Shown piece after piece: positions 1 to 12,474 of a stretch of DNA of 64,000 nucleotides. Source of the stretch: Anoplopoma fimbria (Eukaryota; Chordata; Actinopteri; Perciformes; Anoplopomatidae); the NCBI RefSeq assembly GCF_027596085.1, contig NC_072451.1, positions 11,874,795 to 11,938,794 on the forward strand, given 5' to 3'. Both the position numbers and the translations under genes were made by a program. The notes beneath the pieces are model-generated. The model was given only the letters and a program-made list of their open reading frames with translations, was not told the origin of the DNA and made no database searches. Positions within the stretch are counted from its first letter, which is position 1, and every line of letters starts with the position of its first letter.

Positions 1-148
1 TCGTCATCACCTGTTCTAGTCCATCTACTCCTTGCTTTGTTATCTTCTCCTCCCTACCATCAGTCCCATGAGTCTCTCTCTTGGTCCCTGCATCTCACAC
101 AGACACACACACCTGACTGTGTGTAGCGAATGGCAGAAGCTCAGAGCT

Positions 149-376
149 TATAAAAGATGGTGGCACGGACCCAGAGAGAGACGGCAGGAGAAACATTAGG
201 AGAGAGGCAGATGAGTGAGAAAACACAGAGAGATCTCTCTAATACTTTATATGCTAATTGAGGTGATGCTCCGACACGCTGTAAGCATCTTGAACACAGC
301 AGTCAAACGATGACCTCGAGGTGATGGTGAAAGCAGAGCACACTGCCGGGAGTTGATGCCAGGAGAACACTGCCAG
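149..376 (+). promoter_or_regulatory. Weak promoter-like site (TATA-like word and possible first-exon end)
   Basis: TATAAAAG at 149-156 is followed 30 bp later by purine-rich sequence. A possible splice donor, CAG|GTACCG, lies near 376. No long coding frame follows. This is a weak pattern match and could be chance. Confidence 0.12.
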
Positions 377-1879
377 GTACCGACCCTCCTGTGCACCGTG
401 TGCTGGACACGCTGGGCTCCTCCACATTTATTTTGGTCTTATTTAGACTGAAGTCATGAACTCCATCAAGTGTTCACTGATTGGCTTGCGCTAGCTGGAT
501 CTAAAGTCAACCATGTAATGAGCAGCCATGAAGTTCAAACAAGCTGGAACCTGGAACTGTTAAAGATTCAGGTCACGTATTCAGCTATCTTCGCTCTGCA
601 AATGATTCTCCAGCAACATCAATAAATGACTTATTGGCTTCCCCACTATTTTAATTTGTTAGCTTCTTGATAACTGCTTTTCATTTATTTACTGATTAGA
701 ACATCCATCAACTGCATTGTTCGTGTAGCCGACCAACAGGGGGAACCAAAAACACAACAGACTCGTGCAATGAATGGATGTTCAATTGAGAACGAGGGAT
801 TCCAAAGGAAATGATGACTTTGTGCAGTGTCCTGGGGCTTTCCTGTCAATGGTTTTGCATTTCTTCTGTACCGTGTGGTATCAGAAAAATATATCACATT
901 AAACACATTTGAAATATTAATATAAAAATCTGTTAAATAATGTAAAAGTCATATTTTGTCTACAACCCAGCTCCCTGAGTAATGGTACACGGATAAAGCT
1001 CTGCAGCTCTTGCAATAAAAGACACAAATAAACAAATAAAGTCCATAAAAGAACACACTTAATTTGATTTGTTCCAGCTTGTTTTACAATTGATGTTTCT
1101 TCAGGGTATTCAATATACTTGGAAGGAGCGGAAAATAAACAAGCTGAGTGATTGCTTCTGTCCATATCCAGATCTGAGGAATGTGTTCAGTGTTTTGTTT
1201 TTATCACAGAGCTGCTCCAAACCCTTCTCAGATGAAGTCAGGGGCAAAAGATGTAGACAGGTCAGTTGTCTTACTGCACTGAAGTAGATAGGTAGTTTTT
1301 ATCTGCATACTTTATCTCATATCAGCAGGCAGTCGAATTTACTCAACAAGTTTTGAAAACTAGTACCATTTGAAACAGGAAAGTCAATGTATGGATCTAA
1401 GTGATGATAGCTGCTGACAATATGAATTGGGCTATAGTTTGCTGTTGAAAATAATCATTAATAATATTTGTGGTGATGTATTTCATACAGTCAAAAACAC
1501 TAGACACTCTTTTGAGAACTTAGAGGAAATAGAACACTTTGTTCTTTTCACTTTGTGTGCTTACAGTTTGTCCTTTGGGTATCACTTTCCAACAACATCT
1601 AGTACCCCGTACTTTTAAATGCAGTATTTCTGGGCAGAAACATTTTTTTCACTGTTGAGGTGTCTCAGACCAAACGGGTGGCGTGATTACATTCAGAGTT
1701 ATTGCAAAGACGTGAAGAGACGCAAATATGTGTCCACACAGGTTGACATTTTCAACCTGCCTGTAGAATGTGCTGGTTGCTGTGAAGCGAAAGCCTTTCA
1801 GCGTTGAATCATCCAGGATAGGGACCTTCACCGAGCTGGGCCTCCAGAACAGGTACAGGGCAGCAAGAGCGCTTATTTT

Positions 1880-1899
1880 GATGATGATGATGATGATGA
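1880..1899. repeat. (GAT)n short tandem repeat
   Basis: Six to seven GAT units. Confidence 0.9.
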
Positions 1900-2285
1900 A
1901 GGTCGATGGCCGATTTAAAAGTTGCTACACTATGTAGCATCTTTGGAGGTAATCCCTTCTACTTTCTGGGAGTATTCTGGAGTATTCCTATGGGCTTTTA
2001 AAAGACAGTATCAGTGAGTTGTGACAAAAAACTGAGGATGTTCTGTATTGTTTATTTATTTGTTTACTTAGTGTTGATTCATTAGTTTTTTTACAACAAC
2101 CATTTGAGTTTACTGCTGTTTCTGTCTCTCTGCTCTTTCTGGGACCATTTCCACCGTCAGTATGAGGTAACCAGCATGTGAAGAGAGTTCATCAGAGCCA
2201 ACTGTTTTTACCAAATTTACATACACAGATTCAAAGAGGGGTCTTGAACTTTGGTGGGTGGGTGCCATAAGGGGCCATGGCATTG

Positions 2286-2288
<3 letters not shown>

Positions 2289-2372
<84 letters not shown>
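2289..2372. repeat. (TG)n microsatellite, ~84 bp
   Basis: Uninterrupted TG dinucleotides followed by a short GAGAGTG-rich edge. It creates false His-Thr frames on the minus strand. Confidence 0.98.
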
Positions 2373-2374
<2 letters not shown>

Positions 2375-2949
2375 AGTGTGAGAGTGAGTGCAAAGCCATA
2401 ATCGCCACAATCGCCTAATTGTTCTCTTGGTTGACTAATACCAGGAAAGCCTTGTGGACACAAAAGCTTTAATTAAATTAGCTGGAGGCTGTACAAGTTT
2501 GTGAAGCTGCTCCTGTGGACATCTCTGCTCTCCAAAAATCTGGCTTTTGTAGAAACAGGACTACTGTGATACACTGCAGGACGCTGGCCAAGCATTACTG
2601 CATGACTGTGATTACTGCAATGACCCGTAAGTCCTCACTGTTGTTGGAATGATTTGTTACCACATGACACAGCTGTTTATGACTGTGAATGTGCTAATAT
2701 GTGGTGCATGTTGGAACACCAAAGACATCCCCAATGTGTGATGTGGTTCTTTCCTTTAGGAGGATGCAGCTTGTTTACTTCTTATCCATAACCAGTGTTA
2801 TTTTGGTGTAAACAATGGTGCGAGGATGGCCCCTGAATGGGGAGAGGGGGAAAATGGAGATGGAGAGGCAGAAAAGAAAGGGTGAGTCAGGCAGGACGGG
2901 TGTGTGAGTGGAATCCTTAGTGCCAGCGGGCTAATTTATCATCACCCCC

Positions 2950-2963
2950 GTTGCTATGGGAAC
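2950..2963 (+). promoter_or_regulatory. RFX X-box-like motif
   Basis: GTTGCTATGGGAAC fits RYYNYY-N2-RRNRAC and is close to the symmetric high-affinity form. Function is inferred only. Confidence 0.3.
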
Positions 2964-3618
2964 CAGCGTTCTGGACAAATCATAGGATGCTGGAGTGGTA
3001 TTTTTCTCCTCTCTCTCCTTTTTTTCTCCGGTTGGAGTCTGTAGTACAGCGAGGAGGAGATGAGGTATAGGAAAAGTAGTGCTGTTATAAGTCATTTAGT
3101 CGAGCATTTAGTGGCTTCAAATCAAGCTTTTATAATAAGTGGGGACAGAAATAAGGTACAGAAGTGAGATCGTTCAGCTCGGTTCCAAAGTAAATTCTTT
3201 TTTTGGGGGGAAGAGTGACATGCTTCAGGAGAAACAAACAGGGGGAACTGCTCTAGAAAAAATCTGATTAACTGATTGGCACATTTACTTTTTATACGGA
3301 CACAATTACCAATTTAATGACAAGGAATTTTCTTATTTTTTCTTTTGCTTGCTTTTGGATAATAAGGATAACCTTGGCAAACATAATAATTTCTCTGACG
3401 TAAAGTTTGTAATGAGAAGTAAAGTGAGATACTTAAAGGATATTTAGTACCTGTTAATGCTCTACATGGTTGGTTCAAGGTCAGTGGTACTTAACTGTTA
3501 AACAATGGACCTCAGCATCCTTGTACATGTCTGATGGGAGTGGAACATGTGAATCTGTGTCTAATGACACACTCTGTCAATCTGGATATCTGGATAGGAT
3601 CACATGACAAAGTATATA

Positions 3619-4261
3619 TTAAACAGGCCCTATTGTGATATTTTCCAGGTGCATATTTTTATCTCAAGTTACAGTTACAACATGTTTACATGCATTAATG
3701 CTCATAATCCTCCTTGTTTTTCTCATCCTGGCTGTCCTGCAGCACCTCTTCTCACCCTCTCTCTGAAATGCTCCGTTGTAGTGCTTGCTCCTCACTCCAG
3801 AAAGCAAAGTCCCTGATTGGTCAGCTAGCCTGCTCTGTTGTGATTGGTCAACGTTTCACATTTCAAAAAACTTTCCCTCCAGAGAATGACAAAAGAACAA
3901 CAGGTCACAGTGGGATTTGAACCTGGGCAGCCTGGGTGAGAGACTTCTGTCTTAACCACAACACCATGATAAATGAGAACTACAACTCTATCTTTCTCTT
4001 TTTTGTTTGAGGGCCAAACTAGCCGGAGAGTTTTACGTGACTTCCGTAACATTGTGACCTCATAAAGTTACGGAAGTGAAGGAGAGAATTCAATGGAGCC
4101 ATTTCAGGCAGCTCAGGAGCAGTGATTCTGAGGGGGAGGGTAACTCCTTTTAGGCGTGGACTTCAGGTTTTACACTCTACGGACCTTTTAAATGTAAAAG
4201 AATATATATAACACCCTAAAGGAGAGGGAAAAAGTGGAAAAGCATAATAGGGCCCCTTTAA
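3619..4261. mobile_element. TTAA-flanked MITE, Kolobok/T2-like
   Basis: Both ends carry TTAA (3619-3622 and 4258-4261) followed inward by inverted termini. The left end reads ACAGGCCCTATTGTGAT and the right end, reverse-complemented, AGGGGCCCTATTATGCT; similarity continues through TTTTCCA. TTAA target sites with AGGRR-like termini are known for Kolobok/T2 MITEs; piggyBac also uses TTAA but usually starts CCC. The element is about 640 bp with no transposase frame, so it is non-autonomous. It contains an 11-bp inverted repeat (4040-4050 with 4067-4077) and a tRNA-like segment on the minus strand. Confidence 0.75.
3895..3975 (-). repeat. tRNA-like (pol III promoter-like) segment inside the MITE
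   Basis: On the minus strand a box A-like stretch (TGTGGTTAAGACAG) is followed about 30 nt later by an exact-looking box B (GGTTCAAATCC). The T-arm stem does not pair well, so this is not a functional tRNA. It looks like a SINE head or tRNA pseudogene carried within the MITE. Confidence 0.5.
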
Positions 4262-4689
4262 GTTAAGACAGTAGAATATTATATGAGACTGTCCTCAAAA
4301 GAATAACAGCACCACCTGTCGCCTATGCCGATGACTTCAACAAACCTTTATTACAATTAGATGTGCAATCTGTAACAATCTCTTTCTATTGATACTTTGT
4401 GAAGTGAACAGATTGTAATGTAACTTAAAAACTGAGTTGTCTAACAGCCTGTTGACTGATCTCTACTTGAAGGTCTCAGTTCCTTTTTTCTTGGAAATTT
4501 TACATTTATGTGCAGAACTTGTCTTTCTGCAGCAAAATGTACAAAGCCATGTTGCCTTGAGTGAAGAACATCAGCTCATTCATCAGGGTCCCTGTAGGTT
4601 TTATTCATTAGATTAAACCCAAATTGGCAGACACGAGAAAACATGAAATTATAGCACTCCTTCAGCAGGAGGGGAGCGGCCAGAGACAA

Positions 4690-4880
4690 AGCTTCAACTA
4701 GAAGTCAGTCAGACCCCAGCACCGGGGGTCTGATCCTAAACCAGCCCGCCTCCCCCGTCGGATCAGTAAACTCTCTGTTGCTGCAGTTACACAGGTCAAA
4801 CCCGGCACTGCCGCTGGCCATAGCCCGCTGTGTCCCCAGCGCTGGGCGGATGCTCCTCCCTGATGATAGGGCGGTCAGAC
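4690..4880 (-). other. G+C-rich island with a short open frame of unknown origin
   Basis: The block is clearly richer in G+C than its flanks. On the minus strand a frame of about 60 codons (including SSGRSIRPALGTQRAMASGS and SNREFTDPTGEAGWF) ends in a stop near 4710. I do not recognise the protein. It could be a decayed exon, an old retroelement piece or chance. Confidence 0.25.
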
Positions 4881-5532
4881 TCTTTCATTATATTTTATAT
4901 ATCTCATAATGTTCACATTACACTGCCATGATACTTCACTATACTTTTCATGAGCTGAGAAAAGCGTCCATGTTTTGTTACAATGCTTTTCATAGATAAT
5001 CCAACAGGCTTTAAATGGTTTATGAAGTTTTATATTTAAGAAGACTTTTAACAATCCATACAGGAACACTTTCATTTTTCAGTTTAGATAGTTGTTTTTT
5101 TGGAATGGATGCCAAGAGTCAGTGGGAGGGATGAGAGTATGAACAGAGAGACAGAGACAGAGATGTAATGGTGGAGAATCAGAGTTGAGCATCGTCCTCT
5201 ATAAGTGGAGGACATAGGGTAAGTTGGACACCCTGACTACTTGTTGCAAACAAGCATGGAAAGAGGGCTTCATTTATTTATTCATCAGTTATAACATCTT
5301 TGTGAAAATATACATTCCTCTTCACAGCGTGTCACGCATTGACTTTGTTAAAATGACACGTACAAACACATGTAGTAAAGTATATGTTGCACACTTTTCA
5401 TGAGGGCAAGCTGTAAGAAGTTACTAGTATATTCAGTGTAAATCTTGTACTCTTAACTGATATATCACATTTACCTGACAACTATAGTGAACAGTTTTAA
5501 ATCCAGATTTGACTTAAAAACACATATATAAT

Positions 5533-5850
5533 AAGCTATTTCAGTGGTAGAGCAGGTTTGTCCACCAATCAGAGGATCGGCCGTTTGATCCCCGGCTCCG
5601 CTAGTCCATGTTGATGTGTCCTTGAGCAAGACACTAAAATCCAAATTGCTCCCGAAGGCTGTGCCACCGCTGTAAGAATGTGTATGAACGTTAGTTAATC
5701 CTGATGGCAGGTGTCACCTTGCATGGTAGCCCCTCCCAACAGTGAATGAATGGGTGTGAATGGGTGAATGATGACATGCAGTGTTAAAGCACTTTGATTG
5801 GTCGGAAGACTAGAAATGTGATATTCAAGTACAGTCTATTTACCATTTGA
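5533..5850 (+). mobile_element. tRNA-derived SINE, family A, near full length
   Basis: A tRNA-like head has box A at about 5545-5556 (TGGTAGAGCAGG) and box B at about 5583-5593. The body shows the conserved segments GTGTCCTTGAGCAAGACAC, TTGCTCCCGAAGGCTG and CACCTTGCATGGTAGCCCC. The tail reads GAAGACTAGAAATGTGATAT and ends in CAGTCTATTTACCATTTG. Such SINEs are copied by LINE machinery from a pol III transcript. Confidence 0.85.
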
Positions 5851-5885
5851 TTATATTCAATGTAGCCTGATGCCCGAGATTAAAG

Positions 5886-6122
5886 CAGTGACTCCCAATC
5901 TTTTTGGCTTGTGAACCCAGAAAAAAATGTATTGCATATTCGGAGCTCCTCATCATGTTTCAAAGGGGCATTTCCGTTCCAAATGGTTTCAAATATGAGC
6001 CATGGATGACTCGACCTTGAGGCCCAAGGTCGAGTCATCCTATGTTCCACAAAAATGTTAAAAATAAATTAAAAATGAAATACCCTTTGGTGGGGCCGGA
6101 CCTGTTTGTTGGGGAACAACTG
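5886..6122. mobile_element. Candidate hAT-like MITE
   Basis: The left end reads CAGTGACTCCCAATCTTTTT and the right end, reverse-complemented, CAGTTGTTCCCCAACAAACA. Both resemble the CAGTGGTTCCCAAC-type terminus of hAT elements. No 8-bp target-site duplication is recognisable, so the boundaries are uncertain. No transposase frame is present. A perfect hairpin (6004-6040) lies within it. Confidence 0.5.
6004..6040. repeat. Perfect 16-bp hairpin
   Basis: The arms 6004-6019 and 6025-6040 are exact reverse complements (GGATGACTCGACCTTG on the left) with a 5-nt loop, AGGCC. Confidence 0.95.
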
Positions 6123-6793
6123 CATGAGGTATTCAAACGAGCTCCACCATGAACAGGTAGCGCACAGCAAGATGCTGCTTACTCATTGTTGAGAAACAGT
6201 ATTAACAATTTAATGATGCTATTTAGTAATATTAATTATAGAATAACAGCTTTCTTCAGAATGAATGCTTTTCGAACATTATGCTGATAACACTTCTGTC
6301 AATCAATCAGATGTTATTATAGCAAATGTAACAATCATAATGAAGTCTCTTTGTATTCCAGATGTGTTTTGTATTAATCTCAGTTGGGATAGTGACATCA
6401 AATAAAAAAAGAAATCAACCAATATCAGTCAGTACATACACATGCTGCACTGTTCCTCTCTTTAACACCTTTGAGTTCCTTAACTGTGTTAAATCAGTGC
6501 AGGAACTGTCTTTGACTCGGCTGCGCCCTTGTTTTCTTGTTTTGATTTTCAATGAGAAGGATTATGAAAAAGCATCCAGCTGTGTTCCCCTTTTCTCCCC
6601 TCCTCCCCTCACATTATGGTAGGAAGGAGGAAAACATGTTTACTATGCTTCCTCATTCTCTCTCCCTCTCCCTCCGCAAGTTGACAGTGCATCATAAATC
6701 CATCTCAGCCTGGAGGAAGAGCATTTCAAGGCTGCTGCTTCCTCCTACAAAAATTGTCATATTCTTTAACAAAAAAAAAATCTCCAGAGCTCC

Positions 6794-6848
6794 GGTGGGG
6801 AGGGGGGAGAAGGAGAAGAAGGAGGAGAAGAAGGGAGGAGGAGGAGGC
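6794..6848. repeat. Purine-only tract (G- and A-rich)
   Basis: A run of purines, mostly GGAG and GAAG words, interrupted only by single T near the left edge. Confidence 0.85.
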
Positions 6849-6962
6849 TCAAAGAGAATTATTTATCCTCTGTTTGGAGAGCAAGTTTGGATAAATGAGG
6901 CTTGGCGAGCTGCTATAGCAACATACAGATACTTCAGCTGCAGTTGGAAGAGTTGCCTTAAG

Positions 6963-7020
6963 GATACACACACATGCACACTCCCCTGCTCCACACACAC
7001 AAACACACACCCTCACATAC
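6963..7020. repeat. Imperfect (AC)n-rich tract
   Basis: ACAC runs broken by TGC, CCCTGCTCC and CCC. Confidence 0.8.
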
Positions 7021-10000
7021 GTACCGACACGCACTCTGACACTTTTTGACTTATTCAGGATGATGGACACTTCCGGGCCGCAGGCAAGGTGTTAGAGACT
7101 AAGTGGGAACGAGGCTCCCAAAAACTACCAATTACGGTATTTGTGAATGATAAACAGCATGCATGTGTATGCGTGCATGTGTTTGTGTGTACATGATAGA
7201 TTTTAATATGTGGCTGATTGTATTTGTCCGGTCATGCTGTGCTGAAACAATGTTTCACTTGCCTTTCGTCGTGCTCATTTAATCCCAAATTGGCTGATTA
7301 CCAGGGCCAAGACGTGTCCGTGCATTCTGATGAGGACTTGGAGTGGGAGCAGGAGAGGGTCGCTGTGAGCGTGCCTGGCCCAAGGGCACAATTATATTAT
7401 ACCAAATACCGACACCCGGTCCGTGACGTCTGATACGATGGACGAGGCATCCTCTGCGTCTCACACCGGGCTTTTAACTTTACCACAACAGCTGACATAA
7501 TATAGAGAGAGAGACAGTCTGCTAGGGATTAGGGCCGGGTAGTTAGTTCAAACAGTCCCATGTAAAACCCTGTTGCCTTATTTTTGTTCAATTTATATAC
7601 TTAACGGGGTGAACGTAAGTAATGTAGAAAGCATACTTATTTTACATAACAGACATAGTTATTTTGACCCAAACCCCTTTGTGTTCCTAAACCGAACTAA
7701 ACCTAGATTGGACGTTTATTTGTACACATGTAAAAAAGCGTAAATTGCACATTTCTTGTGAACATGGAAGTTTATTTTAAAAAGACATGTTACATGTAAC
7801 AAGCCTACTGACATGGCGTCCATGACACGTCCAAATCTAACACTTGAAGGACATCTAGAAAGCTCTTGACCACTGACCAAGCATCGGTATTGGAGGAGTT
7901 TGGAGTGAGAACGTTTTGTTACCAGGATTCTGTCATCATCTCATAACAGGTATTCTGATTATATTCCAACCCTTCTCTCACTTGTTAGGTAATTGAATTA
8001 CCTGTTTCTACTCTACTCTGTTAACAACCACTAAAATGTCAATACGTTATACGTGTTGTGTATCTTGCTTCAAGTCACTGTGAACATTTCTGTTTTGAAA
8101 CAAGACCACGGCCAACAAAGTGGATATATGTCACTGGTGCTTAATTATATCCTTTACAAATTCATGACTTTATCAATCGTTGCTAATGACTTTGTATTCT
8201 TTTTTTTTGTTTCTGTCTTAATTAGAGTTTTTCAAAAAGACCAGTCTGGGGGTCTCCAGTCTAAAGCACCGTCTTCCATCGAGTTCATGTTCATGTTTGC
8301 CATGGGTCCTTACTTGTTGGTAGTCCTTGTATGTTTAATATATTGGTAGGATGAGGGTTAAAACACAACGACCAACTAACCTTAACCAAGGAGTCAGAGC
8401 CTGAACATTATTAGAAAGGGTAATAATTATCAAGATGCTTTGAACTGACATTGTAGAAAAACTAATGAAATACATTATCTGTGACCATTCTATTAATACA
8501 GTCAGTATCAACATTTGAAGAATGAAGACTTTAGAATTAAAAAATAATATTCAGGAGAAAACTGATGTGTTATTATGTAGACTGACACAAACGTGGAGCT
8601 CTTGCTCGCAGCACCATTATTATTAGAACACAATCTCCTCTCTATTTCCAAAGATGCAACATCTGAGTCTGAGAGAGCTCCTTCAGGAAGCGCTGAGTAA
8701 CAAACAATCCACTTCCACTTGAGATTGACGATCTTACATGATAGAATGAGTTCTAACACTTAAAGCCTGCGAGTACACTAAAAAGCTCCAGAGAGACATT
8801 CCGAGGAAAGTACTCCAGCTCTTCAACGTGACTGAAGAGCGTCTAAGCGAGGACACAAATGACGGAGCCATCGACTGTTTCATAAAACACAGACCAGTTT
8901 GAACAGACAAAACCCTCTCATGCCAGAACGCTATTCCCTTCCATTGCTGTACATATAAAATATCTATTGTTACACTCTACAAACAGTCTAAAAACAGTTA
9001 AACGTGTAAATGCTTAGACCTGCTTGGGCGCACTGTTGACCCAGCGTTTGAACCTTTAATCCATGACAGGTCTGTCTGAAGCTCTGGAGGAACCCCGGCG
9101 TCATTAGAGGGATTGGTCTGAAAGTAGGCCAGCTATTTCCAACTCATTTTCATTACCGCTAAAAGTCAGAAACACTGTGGAAAAGTGGAACACCCATGAA
9201 GAATGGAGCATGTGTGTTTGTGTGCAGAGTGATGAGACATCCTCACTGGTTCACTGAGCGGCCAACTGTTTACATGGCGCCGCTGCAGAGCAGACAAGAG
9301 ACAGTACAGGTGTGTACTATGTCTCCTGTCCACCTGCCTGTCCTGTCACATGAGCCCACTTCCTGTCCTCCTAATTTGTCTTCTCTTGTCAGCTGTGAGC
9401 ATGCACGTCTGAAACAGAGTGATACAGAGTAGAGAGGGAGACAGGAAAGAAGAGTGGAGGAGAGAGATGAGTAGAAAGACGATTCTTTCACACAGCGATC
9501 TGCTACTGGTATTATGGAAACCGAGCTGGAGCATTAACCTGCAATAATATGTGGGTGCCTTGGGTGCACAACACATCCAAAACTAAACAACCTTAGGATT
9601 GATTTGTTCCTGAGGAAATCTATCTGACTCTTTAGTTGCTAACTGTTCGGCAGATAGTCACTAACGGTGTGTGTTCTCTGTTCGGTGGGCAGGTCGTTGC
9701 TAAAATCAGGTGTTTGGGAAGTTTTCAGAGCTTCTTTGCTCAAACACTATGCAGTCTGATCGTAGCCCCATGGTCTCAAATACGAACACGGGGGCAATGG
9801 CTCTCATGACTTCATACCGATGTACAAGGCACTCTTTAGTGTCAGGCTTTCGACTAACTCCAGTGTAAACCTATCGGCATCAGAATGAGGCAATCAGAGC
9901 AACGGACGTAGTAGTTGACAGCTAGAAATCCAGTAAGGGAAGGACTTTTACTCAACCTTATACATATGACGCTATGCCACTGAGTCACATGATAATATGT

Positions 10001-11144
10001 CCATAGCCAAACCTTGATGCGTTTCTCTAACCCTGACTTTGTGTTTTTGCCGCCTAAACATAACTGCCACCGTTTTACATCATTAACCATGTGATACAAC
10101 GTTCAACAAGAACCTTCAGTGTCAACATACTATGCAAAATGAGGTCAGCCCCTCGACAGGCTGGTCTACTTAGTGGATTTCCCTGGGTGCTTCTGTTTCT
10201 TTCCATTTTCCAAAGACATGCAGGTTAGGTTAAATTAAGAATATTGAAAAAAATTTCTCATATAAACTCTGGATAACGTCCGGAGAATCAGTTCCGGACA
10301 GTTTAGGTACTGTGTTTGGTTTAGGCAAGGGATAGAACGTTCAGGGGGCAGGACGTGACACGGATTACCGCGCGAACACGTAACACTTTGTCATTTGGTC
10401 ATAGACTTCAGAGTGTCTCGCCACTCCTTGAATTTGTCTGAATTATTGGCCCGTGCTGACAGAAGTTACTGACTCTTGTTGTTCGTCCAGTTAGACATTG
10501 TTCTTGTCGTCTTTGTGTAAATGGATGCTCTTTTTCTGTTTTTTCCCGGTTTTGTGCTGGTTGCATAAAACATTATCAACAAGCCTTCCTTGCACTGACC
10601 TTACACTGACTTTCTACTTTGGAGCTGGCAGTGTTAAATATATTTATTGTCAGGTCCAAATCATCAGGACATTTGCATTCTGAGACTGTGTGTATTTATA
10701 TGTGTCTTGTGTTTGATAGGCTGCCAGCCTGTCCAGTGTGTAGCCCTCCTCTCCCTTAACGTGAGATGTGACGCTGCACAGGATAATCTGAGTAACGTGC
10801 CAGCAAGGAATAGATCTGTGTGTGGGAGACTGTTTTAGACTGTTTAGTTTATGATCCAAGCAAGAGTTCATCCAGTTAAACTAAAAATAAATTCTGTTGG
10901 AAGACACGGAGCGGATGAAAAGATCATGTGGAACATGAGTTCATATAGTGGACGGATTGTTGGTAGGAGGAGCAGAGGAAAAAAACAGTGAAAGGTAATG
11001 AGACAGACAGGGACTGATAGTAAGAGCCAGAGTGAGCTAACAACAGAGACAGAGGGTCAGAGAGAGACAGCTGCAGAACAAGAGGGAAGCAGGGTAGATA
11101 GAGGAAGTAAGAACACAGTCAGACTGAGAAAGACTCACATAGAG

Positions 11145-11148
<4 letters not shown>

Positions 11149-11220
<72 letters not shown>
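11149..11220. repeat. (TG)n microsatellite, ~72 bp
   Basis: Uninterrupted TG, preceded by AGAGAGAG and followed by purine-rich sequence with AGAGAGAGAGAG at about 11248. Confidence 0.98.
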
Positions 11221-11223
<3 letters not shown>

Positions 11224-12174
11224 AAGAGGCTGAGCTACAATAAGACAGAGAGAGAGAGAGACATTGTAATGCCAGCTTTGTCGTCTTTGCTAAATGAATC
11301 CAGCACAGTCTTATTATCCATCGAGCTGACAAAGCCAGAAGGAGTATGCAGCTCAATGATTTTTTACTTCAACTTCCTTTCTTGGAATATGTGTCTCCTT
11401 TCTGCATATTTTGTTTTTCTCAGGCATTTTTATTAAAATATCCATGGAGAGCAAAACAGGGGTGCTTTTATTCCACACCCATGCACATACTGTACATTTA
11501 AAGACTGAGGTAAGTACAATAAGTACACAAAGAAGTAAACACATGAATACATTACACAAATACGTTTGAGCTATGTGGCTCATACCAAATAGAAACTTTG
11601 AATCCTTGTGGTAGACTGCAGGACTGATTGGTCTAAATTGGCTATGTGACAACCGGGTGTTTGTATCTGTCTGTGTGTGTTTGTGTGTGTGTTTACGCGG
11701 GCCTTATCGGTCAGTGGCAATGGAGTGTGTGATATGTTGAGGTCACAGTGAAAGGATGCTTGGTTATCAGCATTCAAAATGCCAAAGCAGACGAGTGTAC
11801 ACAAGGTGAGATGAAGAGCAGAGGGGGCACAGAGGAGGGACGAGGACAATGTGCAGGGACAACAATGCAGGGACATATTTCAATAAAGTGATGCGACACC
11901 TTGTTGTGATTACTATTAGCAAATAAAACCGTTCTAGACGTAAATGGCAACATTGTCCCCTCTTCAGTGTAGTGAGGGAGTTTCTCAAAGGACTACATTC
12001 ACTAAAACCTCATTACTTTCTTTAAATGTTTTCTCCCTTTGGTAGCCACTCAGGGTTATATGTATTGTGTAATGAGAGAAACAACATGGTTGTCAGAAAA
12101 ATATAATAATAATAATAACAAAAAAAACAAAATAATAATCATAAGAATAATAATAAAAAAGAGAAAGTAAAGGC

Positions 12175-12474
12175 ATGTCAGCTGGTAGGGGTTACTTCAA
12201 AAATAGGAACAGACTGCAGGGTATTGTCAAAGCATCAAGCAAAATATCAGGCATGACCTTGAATGACATTCCTCATCTTTACAAGGTTAGAACTTTGATG
12301 AAGGTCCAGTCAATCGTGGCTGATCCTAGCCACCCCCAGGAATCAAAGATGCTTCCGTCTGGCCGCAGATACAATCTGCCAAAATTTGACTCTGCTGCCA
12401 TTGGCCTTTTAAATAACTTGTGTTTCCAATCAGTTGTCAAGCTTATTTTAAGGGAACTTATGTCAGATAACTAA
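12175..12474 (+). pseudogene. LINE reverse transcriptase C-terminal fragment (second lineage)
   Basis: The frame is open for 99 codons. It matches the arrangement of the C-terminal tail of fish CR1/L2/Rex1-type reverse transcriptases: NRLQGIVKASSKISG, then SIVADPSHP, LPSGRRY and a terminal AIGLLNNL. The LINE at 30.8 kb has the equivalent landmarks RLNKLVRKASSVLG and SHPM but differs greatly, so this comes from another, probably older, family. No upstream RT core is visible; the preceding ~60 bp are A+T-rich simple sequence, (AAT)n-like. The downstream DNA may be its 3' untranslated region, but I cannot see a clear end. The nominal start codon has no meaning. Confidence 0.6.

Larger units (their letters stand above)
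1..2288. other. Single-copy sequence, no gene seen
   Basis: Apart from the weak TATA-like site and a (GAT)n repeat nothing is recognisable. Frames at 1069-1287 and 1619-1807 have no family resemblance. Confidence 0.6.
6123..11148. other. Mostly single-copy sequence, no gene seen
   Basis: Holds a purine tract, an imperfect AC tract and an X-box-like GCTGCTATAGCAAC (6909-6922). Fragments near 7560-7735 and 9980-10090 have CCTAAAC words and may be worn copies of the unnamed repeat. Confidence 0.55.

Noticed and set aside
6552..7049. A 165-codon frame with a Lys/Glu/Gly-rich middle
   Set aside because: It crosses a purine-only tract and an AC-rich tract and has no recognisable domain or splice context.
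7218..7464. Possible exon with an acidic stretch (HSDEDLEWEQE)
   Set aside because: No matching splice acceptor and donor pair that I trust, and no family resemblance; the opposite strand is equally open.
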